The notes: generated by a model from the sequence alone, not told the origin. Positions 11,401-22,900 are shown, counted from the first letter of the stretch. The stretch: 64,000 bases of DNA from Phyllostachys edulis (GCA_036346405.1 CM070553.1:71798976-71862975), one strand, 5' to 3'. A program made the numbers and translations.

Positions 11401-11665
11401 GAGGACGACGACGACGACGCCGGCGCTGCTTGGGCTCACAAAGGCGACAGTGCTCTGGCGATGTTCCGGCGAAGGCGAGGGAAGCATCACAGAGAACGTC
11501 GAGGCGGCTAACGGTGTGGTCGATGGTGCCGGGCTCCACCGTGAGAGCGCTAGAGGCAGACAAGGGAGCTCGGTCGGCGACGGAAAATCTTCGATTGCGG
11601 AGAGGAGAAAGGAGAGAGGAGCTAAGATTTTCGGGATGAATGAGTGAAGCATTGCGCACCCTGCT

Positions 11666-11675
11666 CCCTTTTATA
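11666..11675 (-). promoter_or_regulatory. TATA box of element B left LTR
   Basis: TATAAAAGGG on the minus strand, with GC-rich DNA downstream. It sits 885 bp from the U3 end. The right LTR, which would drive full-length transcription, has CTATAAAGGG at about 17877-17886. Confidence 0.65.
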
Positions 11676-12560
11676 GGGGCGGAGGAGGCCGGAGAGGAGA
11701 TCGAGGGCGGCCGCTTTGGTTGCAATTGAAGACTAAACGAAACGATTTAAATTGATTGCACGAGTGGAGATAACATCCAATTGAAGGTGTTGTGATGTGC
11801 GTGGCGTTAATACGCATGTTTCGCTTCGCACGGAATCAAATTTAACGCATTGAGTGTGGAGAATGGGAAGAAAGATGGTGGTCCGCCATTAATGGAGGTT
11901 TTGGAGCTCCATTGCATGGTTGTGAGGAAGGGGAGAGGAGGAGGGACTACATGGTGGGGATGGGCGGCGCGGCGAAGCGGCGCCATGCAGTGGTGGCCGG
12001 AGGTGGGCTACCAAGGGGCGGCGTTGCCATTTTTAGGAGGCTTCGGCCATTTCTTGTTGCTCTCGGGAAGACAACAGAGCAAAGAAAAATGATTCGGTGG
12101 AGAAGAAAGCCACGTGAAGAAAATGATGGAGGAGAGAGATAAGCAGTAAAGAAATAAATAAAATACTAATTTTATTTGTACTTTTCTTGGCCGACACACA
12201 CGGTCCGAACATGCTGCATGCATGGTCCGAACAACATGTTCAAGCACGTACAAGGCATGCACATGCACGCACAAGGCAAGAAGAAGGAGAGAGAAAAAGA
12301 AATAGAAGGAAAGAATAAAAGAAAAACCGGGAAATTTAAAAAAATAAAATAAATTCTAGAAAATTCTATAAATTAATTTAATTTTTATTTTTCAATTTGA
12401 ACTCAAATAAAACTTCAAAAACTTTGATAAATTTTATTTTTGACTTTTAAAACTTCGTAAATTCAAATAAAGCAAGAAAACTCTTTCAAATTTCAGAAAA
12501 TCCAATAAAATAATAACTTTATTCATTTTTATTTTGGTAACAGCACTTTGGGATGTTAGA

Positions 12561-12580
12561 AACTACCCCCCTTAAAAGGA
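12561..12580 (-). promoter_or_regulatory. Element B polypurine tract
   Basis: The minus strand reads TTTTAAGGGGGGTAGTTT up to the LTR. It is the expected plus-strand DNA primer site directly before the 3' LTR of a Ty3/Gypsy element. It is preceded by a GGGGACGAGATTCC block typical of Tekay-like elements. Confidence 0.85.
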
Positions 12581-12647
12581 ATCTCGTCCCCGAGATTCGG
12601 AGTGGCTAGAAAGAAAGCTAGGTATACAAGGTTTTCAACTAGAGTTG

Positions 12648-13739
12648 TCATTTGTCTGCATCCTGCTCTTCGTTGGACAGGGCCTGAGCTGTGATATTGT
12701 ACAGATGTCCTTTTCCGGCATTTTGCGGCTTCCTGTTTGCTTGTGTGGTGTTGACTTTTGAGGCTTGAGAGTTGACTGGGTTCGCTGCTCGCTGCTTCTT
12801 TGGATATTTATTGGCATAATGTCCCATATCCTGACAATTGAAGCATTGTATTCCTGTTCTTGATCTTTTGTTCTGCTGAGATTGGCCACCATTGTTGTCG
12901 AGGGTTATCTGCGTTGGTGGAAGTGGTGTTGATCCTAAAGTTATGAGTGCGGTCGGCATTGGTACATGGTTGGGTTGAGATTGAATCACACGAGCCTTAA
13001 AGTTTCTTGCAACATTCTGCTCTTGATTCTCTAACTTCCTTTTGTGAAGATTGTCCATCTTGTTTTTGAATTGGTCGGAATCCCGTTTGTTAGACTCTTG
13101 AGTTTCTTCTGTACTGACTTGGTTCACTTGGCTTCTTATGATGGGCTGAGATATCTTTGCTGCTTGATGTGTCATCCGGGATTCTTCTGTTCCATCCTCC
13201 GATGCTGAGGTTGCTTGTGCCAAGAATGCTTGAAAGGGGCATTGCTTGACAAAGTGTCCTTTCTTGCCACAATGGTTACAGACTTGATACTGGATCACCT
13301 TCCTCTTGGGACACTTGGTGAAATAATGTCCAATGCTATGGCAGTTAACACAATGGACTTCTTGTCTTGGCTTTCCCTTTTGAGGGCATCTGTAGGCGAA
13401 GTGTCCTGTTTCCCCACATCTATAACAGATAACATACTTCCATGGATGGTGACTTTCAGAAAGAAAGTGGCTCACGTCGTCATTATGTGATACTTCTGGT
13501 GACTTGATCTTTTGTAATCCATCGTAGGAGCACTGTTCATGTGCTGAAGGAGCAGTGGGTGTGGGAATATTGTTGTTGTTGTTCATTATCTCCTGCATTA
13601 GCTGAGCCTGGGTGACGAAAAACTGGTTCAAATTCCGAAGGGTTTCTGTCGTCAGCGGTTGGTTGGCTTCATTACTGGCATTTCCAGGGACATTGTTGTC
13701 TTGCTTGTTTTCACTTTTCGAGCGACGAGTGTTCACCAT
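12648..13739 (-). CDS. Element B gag-like protein with four zinc knuckles
   Basis: The 363-residue frame starts at ATG 13739, with MVNTRRSKSENK at the N-terminus. Three intact CCHC knuckles lie at residues 105-118, 130-143 and 154-167. A fourth, at 299-312, has Tyr in place of the last Cys. These bind nucleic acid in Gag nucleocapsids. Between residue 50 and the first knuckle there is only a short linker, and the large capsid domain (Retrotrans_gag) normally found there is missing. A polar Q/N/K-rich linker of about 130 residues separates knuckles 3 and 4. The gene occupies most of the internal region, about 0.5 kb downstream of the primer-binding site. It may package RNA together with a helper Gag. 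The intact frame contrasts with the broken frames of neighbouring elements. Confidence 0.85.
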   Translation of the reverse strand: MVNTRRSKSENKQDNNVPGNASNEANQPLTTETLRNLNQFFVTQAQLMQEIMNNNNNIPTPTAPSAHEQCSYDGLQKIKSPEVSHNDDVSHFLSESHHPWKYVICYRCGETGHFAYRCPQKGKPRQEVHCVNCHSIGHYFTKCPKRKVIQYQVCNHCGKKGHFVKQCPFQAFLAQATSASEDGTEESRMTHQAAKISQPIIRSQVNQVSTEETQESNKRDSDQFKNKMDNLHKRKLENQEQNVARNFKARVIQSQPNHVPMPTALITLGSTPLPPTQITLDNNGGQSQQNKRSRTGIQCFNCQDMGHYANKYPKKQRAANPVNSQASKVNTTQANRKPQNAGKGHLYNITAQALSNEEQDADK

Positions 13740-14263
13740 CTGTCGGTTATTCCCGAGTTTTTAGGAAAGAAGACAAAGGATAGGGAAGAGACAAATAAGA
13801 AGGACTAAGGGGATAGAGCAAAACAATACTCCCAAACAAAAGAACCAACTCAAAAGCTTCATACAACGTTCTATCGATTGAAATTCTTAAGCTGATGAAA
13901 CGACTCAATACACAGAATGAGTCCTGGCAAACTTAAGCTATATGGCTTGACTAACAAAACGATCTTCGGTATATCTTGTCCGTCGTCCTTGGATGATGGA
14001 AACGATGATACTTTCCTTAATAGCTCCATGTCTTGTAGTCTTGTACGTAAGGGTTAATAATCGTATCGACCATCTACAAAAATTTTCTAGGGAAAGAGGT
14101 TCCATTTAACATTACAAAATGGTGAAAAGAGAATTTGGTAAGAAAGAATATAGATGACCAAGATGAGGAGAGAACAAATTATTTTTCTCGTTATATAAAA
14201 TAACTTTTGAAGTTTTTTCAACTAACGACCATTCTAACTAGGTCACGACCTACAGTCGATATG
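13740..14263 (-). other. Element B leader between primer-binding site and gag
   Basis: About 520 bp of non-coding DNA between the primer-binding site and the gag ATG (minus orientation). No gene or clear structure is seen. Packaging signals would be expected in this leader, but none can be assigned from sequence. Confidence 0.5.
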
Positions 14264-14275
14264 GCTCTGATACCA
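14264..14275 (-). promoter_or_regulatory. Element B primer-binding site (initiator Met tRNA type)
   Basis: The minus strand reads TGGTATCAGAGC, complementary to the 3' end of plant initiator methionine tRNA. It begins 3 nt inside the right LTR boundary (14279). This fixes the element's orientation. Confidence 0.9.
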
Positions 14276-14278
14276 TCT

Positions 14279-17200
14279 TGTAAGACCCGGGATTAACGTC
14301 CCAAATCCTCTGTGCATTTCTGAACAAGTCCCATGATCAGTAGCTAGTTCACACAGTTAAACAAATATGGTAACATCCATAAATCGCATAACTTTATTAA
14401 TAATCAACAGAGTTTATTACAACAGGGGCTTACAAACCAACAATAAAAACACAGCGGAAGACGAAGAAGATGTAGTAGAGTCCAGTTAATCTGCCACAGG
14501 CAATCGACTGGGGAAGCGGCCTAGTCGTCGAGATCCACACCGATGATGAAGTTCTTCTCCTCTAAAATTTGTTTGCAATAAGCAAGGATGAGCACTACTA
14601 CCGTGCTCGCAAGTTACACCCGTCAAATAACAGAATGACATGCATACATGGATGTAACAAAGGATGGCTTAATATGGTTCTTTTTGCATAAAGCAGCATT
14701 TCCTTTAAATACTTGTACTAAGTTCCAAAGCAGTTATCCAATAATTAAAATTCATTTTCTAAATCAATTTTATAGTCAGATGACATTCACACATGAATGG
14801 TGAAGGATACCCTCCTATCACAATGGCTAACCGCCCAATTCCCATTTGGATAAACCAGTTGATAAAGTCTTTTTAAAACAAATTCCAAGTCTAACTTTGA
14901 GTGGCTTTGCTAGCATGTCCATGACCGCGGACACGGCTATTCGAATAGTTTTACACTCTGCAGAGGTTGTACACTTTACCCACAAGACATGACTTCTCTA
15001 GTTTGTTCGGCATATATCTATGCCACCGCTCACTACCTTAGGTAAGCGATCTAGAGCACATGACAAAGCCTTTACAATGCGCCATCCCACCGCATCCACC
15101 CTCGATTAAGGTTTCAGATCCCTCCTTGGATAGAAATCCAGAGTTTGTAGGGCCCCTCTTACGCCAATGGGACTAACGAGGTCATATCGACCACCATCCG
15201 AGATGGACCCACACAATCCATGGGATTGACCGCGATGGCACTTTGCAAATTAGTCACCAGTCCCCTACCCATACTCGGGACATGTGGTTGCACGATATGG
15301 CATAGCCCATTATAGGCATAGCAAAGGAACGCCAGAGGCGGTCCTCAATTGACTTGGGTGACTTTCCACAAAACCCATGGGCCTCGATCATGGAAATGAC
15401 TTCGATCCGTGCATTAACATGCACCATCCAAACAACCATTTCGCCCAAGTACAAACCATAATTTTATTTTATTTTTCTCAAATTCATTTACAACAAAACT
15501 TCCATGACAAACCAATGCCATGGATTTTTAAACAATATTTGATTTTTGGTGAAAGTTTCCCAAATCAAACATTTTGGGTCTAAGCATTGCTAAGCATAAT
15601 CTTTCTCAAAATGTTCTAGTTCATACTATTGTATCAACTAGATTTTATCTAGGGTGAGGGTTAAATGTCCAAGACTTGTCAAGAACGAGATCAAGATGTA
15701 AACCATCAATATTGTGATAATTTAATCTTTAGTAATCCAATATCCTTTAGACCAATCTACACCATATAGGTCTATTTCTATGATTCAACTTCAAATGATC
15801 CAATATTTAACTATACTCTAATTTTATAATCTGATATCCATCAATCCAATGATTATGTAATCCTATAATCAAATTTGTAGATAATCGATATCCAATAACA
15901 ATCTATTTCTAGAATCGATATCAATAATTCAAGATGTCGACTATAGTGTCTATCTATCATCCAATCTTTATTAATCCAACATCAACAATTATCTACTTCT
16001 AAAATCCTATATTCAATAATTGTTTATTTCTATAATCCAACCATAATAATCATGTTTTTCTAATAATCCAACATCATTCAATCCGATAATCCAATAATAA
16101 TCTATGTCTATGATTGACATCTAATATCCAACAATCATACAACTCTAATAATCCCACATCCAACCATATTATATTTCTACAATTCATTCTTAATAAGCCA
16201 ATATCAATAATTATCTATTTACGTAATTCAACATCCATTATCTATTAATAATCATCCTCTAACTTCACCCTTCCATGCACAATCTTCTTTTATTATCTAA
16301 ACTCCGACAAATTGTAACTCCAAAATATATTGCATTCGATAAATTCTCCATACCACCTCTCTTGACAATAATTGGACATACAAAGGCATTGGGAATAACT
16401 ATAAAGCTTAAAACAGAAATTTAAATTATTTGAATATAAATACGCATGCAATAATAATTTAAAACAGAATTTAAATAATTTTAAATACTGGGATTAATAT
16501 GTTCAAGAATGTAACTTGCATTTCTTAATGGATTATTCTCAAACGGCGTTGAAATCCGGTCGTCCGAAGTCGTCGAAATCTATATGCGTAAACGATTCGA
16601 ATTCAAATAATATTCAAATAAAATCCAAATAAAATCCAAAAATTATAACATAAATACTGCTAGGAAGGTATCAACTTTTTATGAATTTAGGAAGTTGAAT
16701 CGAAGGAATCGGAGTTCGTATGAGAGAGAACGAAATTCCGGAAGGTTGAATGTCGCATGAAATAATAAAATTCCGAAAATTGTACTATTCATCGGAAATT
16801 ATGGTTTCAGATAACTGGGAACAAAGAAGGAGATTTAGGGCTATGGCGAGGGAGTACGATGTTGAATGCGTTGAGGCGAACTCAACGGTGTTGACGGCTC
16901 GGCGAGAGGATCTTTGATGGCGACGCAGTCCAATAGAGAAATCCTTCGACGGACGGCGGCGAACGTCGGCATTGCGGCCAAACGGAGAGGAGTTAGCGGA
17001 TGAGGTTTGTGGCGATTTGAAGAGGGAATCGCGGGGAACGGAACGCTCACCTTGGTTGTGGTGAAAAGCGCACAGTTGACCGGGGCAAGCAGACGCACGC
17101 AAAATGGACCAAATAATTAATAGAAATTAAATAAAATCTAGAAATTACAAAATAAATACTAAAAATAATAGATGAATTTAGGTGAAGGAATCAACGGATT

Positions 17201-18764
17201 TGGAGCTTGCATGAGAGAGAACGGATTTTTGGAAGATTAAAAGGGTCCTGTACAAAGAGGTAACGCATGACTAATAAATTGATAATGTTCATCTTCCTTT
17301 TTAGTCGAATGTATAAAATATGGCGGCGGCTTGGTCCTAATGCCGATGGTGCTAGGACAAATGCAAGGACGAGGAGGGAAGCATCACGGAGAGCACGACG
17401 ACGCGGCTGTGGGCGGAGATCGTGTGGCGGCGCTAGCTCGACGCGACGTAATCCACAAAAGAAGAAGCTTCGGTCTATGGTTTAGATGACGGCGTTCTTT
17501 GTAATCGGCGGCATTCCGACGGCCGGCGAGGGGTGGAATGGAGAGAGGGGCGACGGGATGCGGTGCTCACCTCGGTTGTGGAGGAACATGCACGGATGGT
17601 CGGAGGCGAGGACGACGCAGCGACGCGTCGGCGGGCTTGGGCTCACAATGGCGGCGGTGCTCTGGCGATGTTCCGGCGAAGCGAGGAAGCATCACAGAAA
17701 CGTCGCGAGCGAAGCTAACGGTGTGGTCGATGGTGCGGGGCTCCACCGTGAGAGAGCGCTAGAGGCAGCACAAGGGAGCTCGGTCGGCGACGGAAAATCT
17801 TCGATTGCGGAGAGGAGAAAGGAGAGAGGAGCTAAGATTTTCGGGATGAATGAGTGAAGCATTGCGCACCGGTGCTCCCTTTATAGGGGCGGAGGAGGCC
17901 GGAGAGGGAGATCGAGGCGGCCGTTTTGGTTGCAATTGAAGACTAAACGAAACGATTTAAATTGATTGCACGTAGTGGAGATAACATCAATTGAAGGTGT
18001 TGTGATGTGCGTGGCGTTAATACGCATGTTTCGCTTCGAGCGGAATCAAATTTAACGCATTGAGTGTGGAGAATGGGAAGAAAGATGGTGATGCGCCATT
18101 AATGGAGGTTTTGGAGCTCCATTGCATGGTTGTGAGGAAGGGGAGAGGAGGAGGGACGGTGGCGGTGGGATGGGGATGGGCGGGCGGCGCATGCAGTGGT
18201 GGCCGGAGGTGGGCTACCAAGGCGGCGTTGCCATTTTAGGAGGCTTGGCCATTTCTTGTTGCTCTCGGAAGACAACAGAGCAAAGAAAAATGATTCGGTG
18301 GAGAAGAAAGCCACGTGAAGAAAATGATGGAGGAGAGAGATAAGCGAGAAAGAAATAAATAAAATACTAATTTTATTTGTACTTTTCTTAGCCGACACAC
18401 ACGCAGTCCGAACATCTTTGCATGCATGGTCCGAACAACATGTTCAAGCACGCATAAGGCATGCACATGCACGCACAAGGCAAGAAGAAGGAGAGAGAAA
18501 AAGAAATAGAAGGAAAGAATAAAAGAAAAACCGGGAAATTTAAAAAAATAAAATAAATTCTAGAAAATTCTATAAATTAATTTAATTTTTATTTTTCAAT
18601 TTGAACTCAAATAAAACTTCAAAAACTTTGATAAATTTTATTTTTGACTTTTAAAACTTCAGAAATTCAAATAAAGCAGTAAAACTCTTTCAAATTTCAG
18701 AAAATCCAATAAAATAATAACTTTATTCATTTTTATTTTGGTAACAGCACTTTGGGATGTTACA
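14279..18764 (-). repeat. Element B right LTR (4486 bp; 5' LTR in transcription order)
   Basis: It starts TGTAAGACCCGGG and ends GGGATGTTACA, followed at once by the GTATA duplication. Long AT-rich runs match the left LTR base for base. Differences cluster at CG and CAG/CTG words. The TATA box at about 17877 implies a 3.6-kb transcribed leader before the primer-binding site. Confidence 0.93.
14956..14965. other. CTGCAG-centred palindrome in element B LTR
   Basis: CTCTGCAGAG is a perfect 10-bp palindrome 677 bp from the LTR end. The left copy (near 8748) has lost a T and reads CTCGCAGAG. C has ACTCTGCAGAGT, while A and K have CCCTGCAGGG at the corresponding place. Confidence 0.65.
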
Positions 18765-18903
18765 GTATACTACCACATTCCAAAAACCACACCATCCATC
18801 CAATATGCCCAAGTCCAAATAGTTTTCATTTTTATTTGTTTACAAATTAACAAATCATACAAGGGGACATAATGGAATAATAGTTTTTGTGTGATCAAGG
18901 TCA

Positions 18904-18918
18904 TCGACATAATGTCGA
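18904..18918 (-). other. TCGAC hairpin in element A LTR
   Basis: TCGACAT and ATGTCGA pair over 7 bp around a single A. The right LTR repeats it at about 28137-28151. G has ATCGACT/AGTCGAT at 53975-53989, and K has an 11-bp version at 62725-62747. The flanking words GGT...ACC also pair in part. Confidence 0.6.
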
Positions 18919-20239
18919 CAACCGCCCATTTCTACCGTTATCTAAGCATTGCTAAGCATGACATCGTAAAAACAATAAAAGAGCATAATTAAATCACGGA
19001 CTCTAATTCACCAAATGATATTAGTAACTTATGGTTTGTGGCGGGGGTAACAATTTAGAGGCAACAATGCAATAGGAATAGCTACCTCTAATCGATAAAA
19101 TTACTTTGACACAAAAGCATGCATACATACAAGTTAAACAAAATATTAGACTTTGAAAGTAATGGGATTAAGCGGGATATGATCGAACTGCTTGCCTTGC
19201 TGGAGTTAACCAATTTGCTGCAGAGTAACACTCACGGATCAACCCACTCGTCGAAACCTAATAAAAAAGCGACAAGAACCGATAAGAACGAGGAAAACCA
19301 AAAGACAAAGACAAAGACAAACTAACTCCAAATGCTCTGAAATTTCTACAGCAGCAAGAGGATGATTTTTTAGGAATTTAGCAACAATAACCAATGGATT
19401 TGGATTCTCAATGCAAAAGATATGAGCAAAACAATTACGCTTTCGACTCTAAAAATACCAAATTGCCACTATTCACTAATTTAATGATTAGGCAACATTT
19501 TCTAGAAGGGTGGTGATACTGAGATTTTTACTGTAAAACCAGCACCTCATGAGATGAATAACACAATTGAGTTCATCACATTTGGAGCTATTATGCATTT
19601 TCTATACTTTTTCAAAAACAAGAACTTGAACAAAATAAAATTGCACAAGGAAGCTTTTTGAAAACAGTGACAAGTCTAAATCTTATTCTAACATTTAGTT
19701 TACTAATAGAGGAAGCCAACAAAGTTGGATTCACTCAAAAAGGAGCTCTAGAGAATTACTTATGCATTTTACAAGTTAATTTGAATTTTTATTGCAACAT
19801 TTAAAGCTAGTTTTGAAAACTATTTGCACATGCATGTTCTGGAGCTGAACTGAGCCCATAACCATTTTTAGATTAGAGCCCAGTCCAAACCAGAGCTACA
19901 GAAATTTGAATCACCCTATTTGGATTTAAATTGAATTAGTTATGCATTTTTAAAGTTCATACCTTTTTCAATTTATAAATAAGTGCTCACTGGAATTTCT
20001 AAACTTTCAAAACAGAGGGGGAGGACGTGAACCGTTGATCTAAATCAAACGGCCCAAGACCTCCAGAGGAAAACGCGCACGCGCCTGTGCAGGTCCAGAG
20101 AACATGGACCGTTGATCTTGGATCCAACGGTCCATGTCCTCCCTGCCACGCTGCGCGCAACGGAGGGGAGGTCGTGGCCGTTGATACCGCATCCAACGAA
20201 CCACAACACATGAGGAGGACCGGGGCGGTCCAGATCAAA

Positions 20240-20770
20240 TGAGGGAGGTCTGAAGCGGTGAGATCTTCCAAAGGAAGATCTAAACTATCAAGATCTCCCC
20301 AAGGAAGATCTACATCGTCAAGACCTCTCGAGGAGGTCCTAGGCAGTCCAGATTTTCCAAGGAGGACCTTAATGGTCTAGATTGTCCCGGGGAGGACCTT
20401 AACGGTCAAGGCAACAACAAAGAGGTCTGGGCGGTTCAGATCCACTTGGGGTGGTCTGAACGGCCAAGATCTAACAAAGGGAGGTCCTAAGCGGCTCGAT
20501 TTCCACCGGGAGGTCAGGCGGCTAAGATTTACCCGAGGAGGTCCACAAGGTTAAGAGGACCTCGGGAGGTCCTACACGTGGAGATCAACACAGGAGGACC
20601 TCAACGGCTAAGATCTCCACAAGGAGGTCCTAGCGGTCAAGATCGCAAGGAGGAGGTCTGGGGTTGTCCTTACAAAAGACCAGGGGTGGTCTTTTGCAAA
20701 GAGGACCCCGAGGGGAGGTCCAAGATGGCTAAGATGGCCCCGAGGAGGTCCTGGCCGTAGATCTAAGATG
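20240..20770. repeat. AGGTC-rich degenerate repeat, downstream zone of A's LTR
   Basis: The word GGAGGTC or GGAGGACC returns every 25-60 bp with variable spacers such as GCGGTCAAGATC. A perfect AGATCTTCC/GGAAGATCT hairpin lies at 20261-20281. G has the same zone at 55070-55520, with the hairpin at 55112-55131. The zone lies downstream of the TATA box in transcription direction. Confidence 0.7.
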
Positions 20771-21640
20771 GACGGCACAAGACCTCGCACGCAGCGCTAA
20801 GGACACATTAAAAGCTACAATGATTGGAGATGATTAGCCATAAATGGGGGAGGTCTTTGTCTTAACGACAACGGCACAGTGCCATTGTCGTCCGACAAAA
20901 TCCCGAGAGGCTACCAAGGCTCGACGTCGGCGATGAGGACCTCATGGCGCCAACCAAGGGCATCAATGTGTGCGCAATAGTGTTGCGCACACACTGGACC
21001 ACTCTCGGCGGCGGCGGCTAAGTCGCCATGAGCCGAGAGAGGAACGAGATGATCAACACGGCCAAAACACAAACAGCGATAAAGAGCTCTGCAGCGTTCA
21101 TTCAAGCGGGTGCCCAAGAAAAGCTCCGCAACAACATTCATGCAGGTGCCCAGCTCTAGAGGACTATCAGGAAGTACCTGGAGGTCCTGAAGGAGCTGAG
21201 GAGGTTGGAGGAGCTTCGGTGACGCTAGCCTTGCCGGCGCCGAGGAAGACAGTGGAGGAGAGGACCTGGGCAAAAACCACAGCACCAAGTCATCACCATG
21301 TGCTCCACAAGGTTATGAGGGGCTCTGAGAACAAAAGATTAAGAGGAGGAGGTCCATACCAAATTTGACACAAAGGGGAAAGCTCACGGCCAACAGCTCC
21401 AAACTTCAATTAGCCCCCTCCTGCAAAGGCCAACCCCAATGGAGTTAGGGTTAAGACTTCCAGGAATGAAGAGGAGCAAAATGAAGCAGAGGCCGAGAGA
21501 GAGAGAGCCACTGGAGTACTGCCACCGAGGAGCTCCAATGTGCTTCAATGGCGGCTAAGGAGGTCAAAGTGGTTTGAGCTCCTCAGAACCGAGAGTAAAA
21601 CGGTGAGGTGTGGAAAAGAAGCCAATGAAGGCAAAGGGGA

Positions 21641-21649
21641 GCTTTTATA
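21641..21649 (-). promoter_or_regulatory. TATA box of element A left LTR
   Basis: TATAAAAGC on the minus strand, 1.8 kb from the U3 end. The corresponding box in solo LTR G is TATAAAACCC at 56221-56230. The right LTR of A is truncated before this point. Confidence 0.6.
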
Positions 21650-22139
21650 ACCCAGGACATGGAGGTCGTGAGCCAAGGGTTAAGCTCATGGTGAGCTTAG
21701 CCCATGGCGCGGTCCATGGCCTGGACAAGACAATGGATGTGATGCGGGCAGGTCAGAGCAGACCTAGGGCATGGTCTAGGCGGAAAGGCACTGACACGCA
21801 ATAAATGCGCACAGGCACAGAGCCGTTGGACAAGACATGCCACTGACCTCCTCACTGCCATGGCGCGTGCGCGCTAGAGCTAGGAGAAGAACAGAGCATG
21901 CCTCCCAACCGTTGGATGAGAAGCGCTAGGAAGGTCGCAACCCTCCGATATGATTTTGAAACGATAAGTTTTAAAAGACTGGGAGGAGGTCCTAGCCATG
22001 CGATCTCCATCGCATGCAGCCGCGAAATGCAGATCGAGGAGGTCATCTTGCGGTAAGGGTTAGGAGGTCCTAGCCTTTGGATCTACACCCAAGGGCTCGG
22101 ACTGATGGGGAGGACTTATTCACGGTAGCGCTACAATAC

Positions 22140-22900
22140 ACAACATGTGGGAGGTCTGGCCATTGGATCTTAATCCAGCCTTGAGATCAAGTGAGGAGGT
22201 CATGGCCAAAGCGCACAACAGAAGGAGGTCATGGCGGTTAGATTAAAATCTAACGGCGCAAGATGATAAAGGAGGTCGTGGCGGTTAGATTAAAATCTAA
22301 CGACTACGAGATGATAAAGGAGGTCGTGGCGGTTGGATTTTAATCCAACGGGCACGACTTGAATCTTGGGAGGTCTTGGCCTGGGCAAGACATCGGAGCA
22401 GGATGGGGAGGTCCAGTGCGAGATTTTCATCGATGGCGATGAGGAGATGGGGAGGTTGTGGCGTTGGATCGATCCAGCAGTTCGACCTCGACTAGGTGAG
22501 AGGTTTGATGCGCTAAGAAAGCGAGGTCGTGGGCCTTGGATTTTAATCAACGGTGCACAACAATTGAAGCGGGGAGGTCTTGTGCGCTAGATATCAAGGG
22601 GAGGTCCTGGCTGCGATGAATTGCAGCGGAGGTCGTGGCCTTTGGATCTGAATCCAACGGCTACGACCTCAACAAGGTGGAGAGGATGTCTGAGTGGTTT
22701 GATAGCGAGTGGAGGTCATGGCCATGGATATTTGATCCAATGGCTGTGACCTCGATGAGGTGGGGAGGTCTGAGTGGTTTGATAGCGAGTGGAGGTCATG
22801 GCCATGGATCTTTGATCCAACGGTGTGACCTCGATGAGGTGGGGAGGTCTTATGCACAAGACAAACAGAGGAGGTCGGGGCTGTTAGATATGAATCCAAC
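22140..22900. repeat. Palindrome array in U3 of element A
   Basis: About ten imperfect palindromes follow each other, each built as GAGGTC-x-GTTGGAT...ATCCAAC-x-GACCTC. The best has 19-base arms at 22629-22647 and 22652-22670 with two mismatches. Tight 8-bp stems occur at 22237-22254 and 22284-22301 (GTTAGATT/AATCTAAC) and at 22332-22349 (GTTGGATT/AATCCAAC). A 79-bp direct repeat (phase 22691 and 22770) carries two more. The array lies just upstream of the TATA box. Confidence 0.75.

Larger units (their letters stand above)
8081..12560 (-). repeat. Element B left LTR (4480 bp)
   Basis: It begins TGTAAGACCCGGG and ends GGGATGTTAGA, where the right LTR has TTACA. A TATA box on the minus strand lies at 11666-11675 (TATAAAAGGG). 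The stretch from 9240 to 10600 is almost pure AT and nearly identical to the right LTR, whereas the GC-rich parts differ by many short indels. Reading frames inside it, some repeated exactly in both LTRs, have no domain features and are not treated as genes. Confidence 0.93.
8081..18764 (-). mobile_element. Element B: non-autonomous LTR retrotransposon, TSD GTATA
   Basis: The complete 10.7-kb element lies inside A's left LTR, flanked by GTATA at 8076-8080 and 18765-18769. Two 4.48-kb LTRs (8081-12560 and 14279-18764) enclose only 1.72 kb. The internal part holds a Met-tRNA-type primer-binding site, one gag-like gene with zinc knuckles and a polypurine tract, all minus-strand. No protease, reverse transcriptase, RNase H or integrase is present, so it must use enzymes made elsewhere. 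The layout resembles the large LTR, gag-only elements of grasses such as Dasheng, as recalled. PBS and PPT types point to a Tekay-like autonomous partner, and C is of that type. Confidence 0.93.

Noticed and set aside
11276..12274. Several overlapping frames of 80-126 codons in B's LTR (also 17486-18478)
   Set aside because: They lie around the LTR promoter in GC-rich DNA on both strands, and the frames are not conserved between the two LTR copies.
8076..18769. The 5.9-kb spaced halves at 6904-8080 and 18770-23476 as two separate elements
   Set aside because: The uninterrupted copy at 26836 onward joins the two halves, and GTATA flanks the insert, so it is one LTR split by B.
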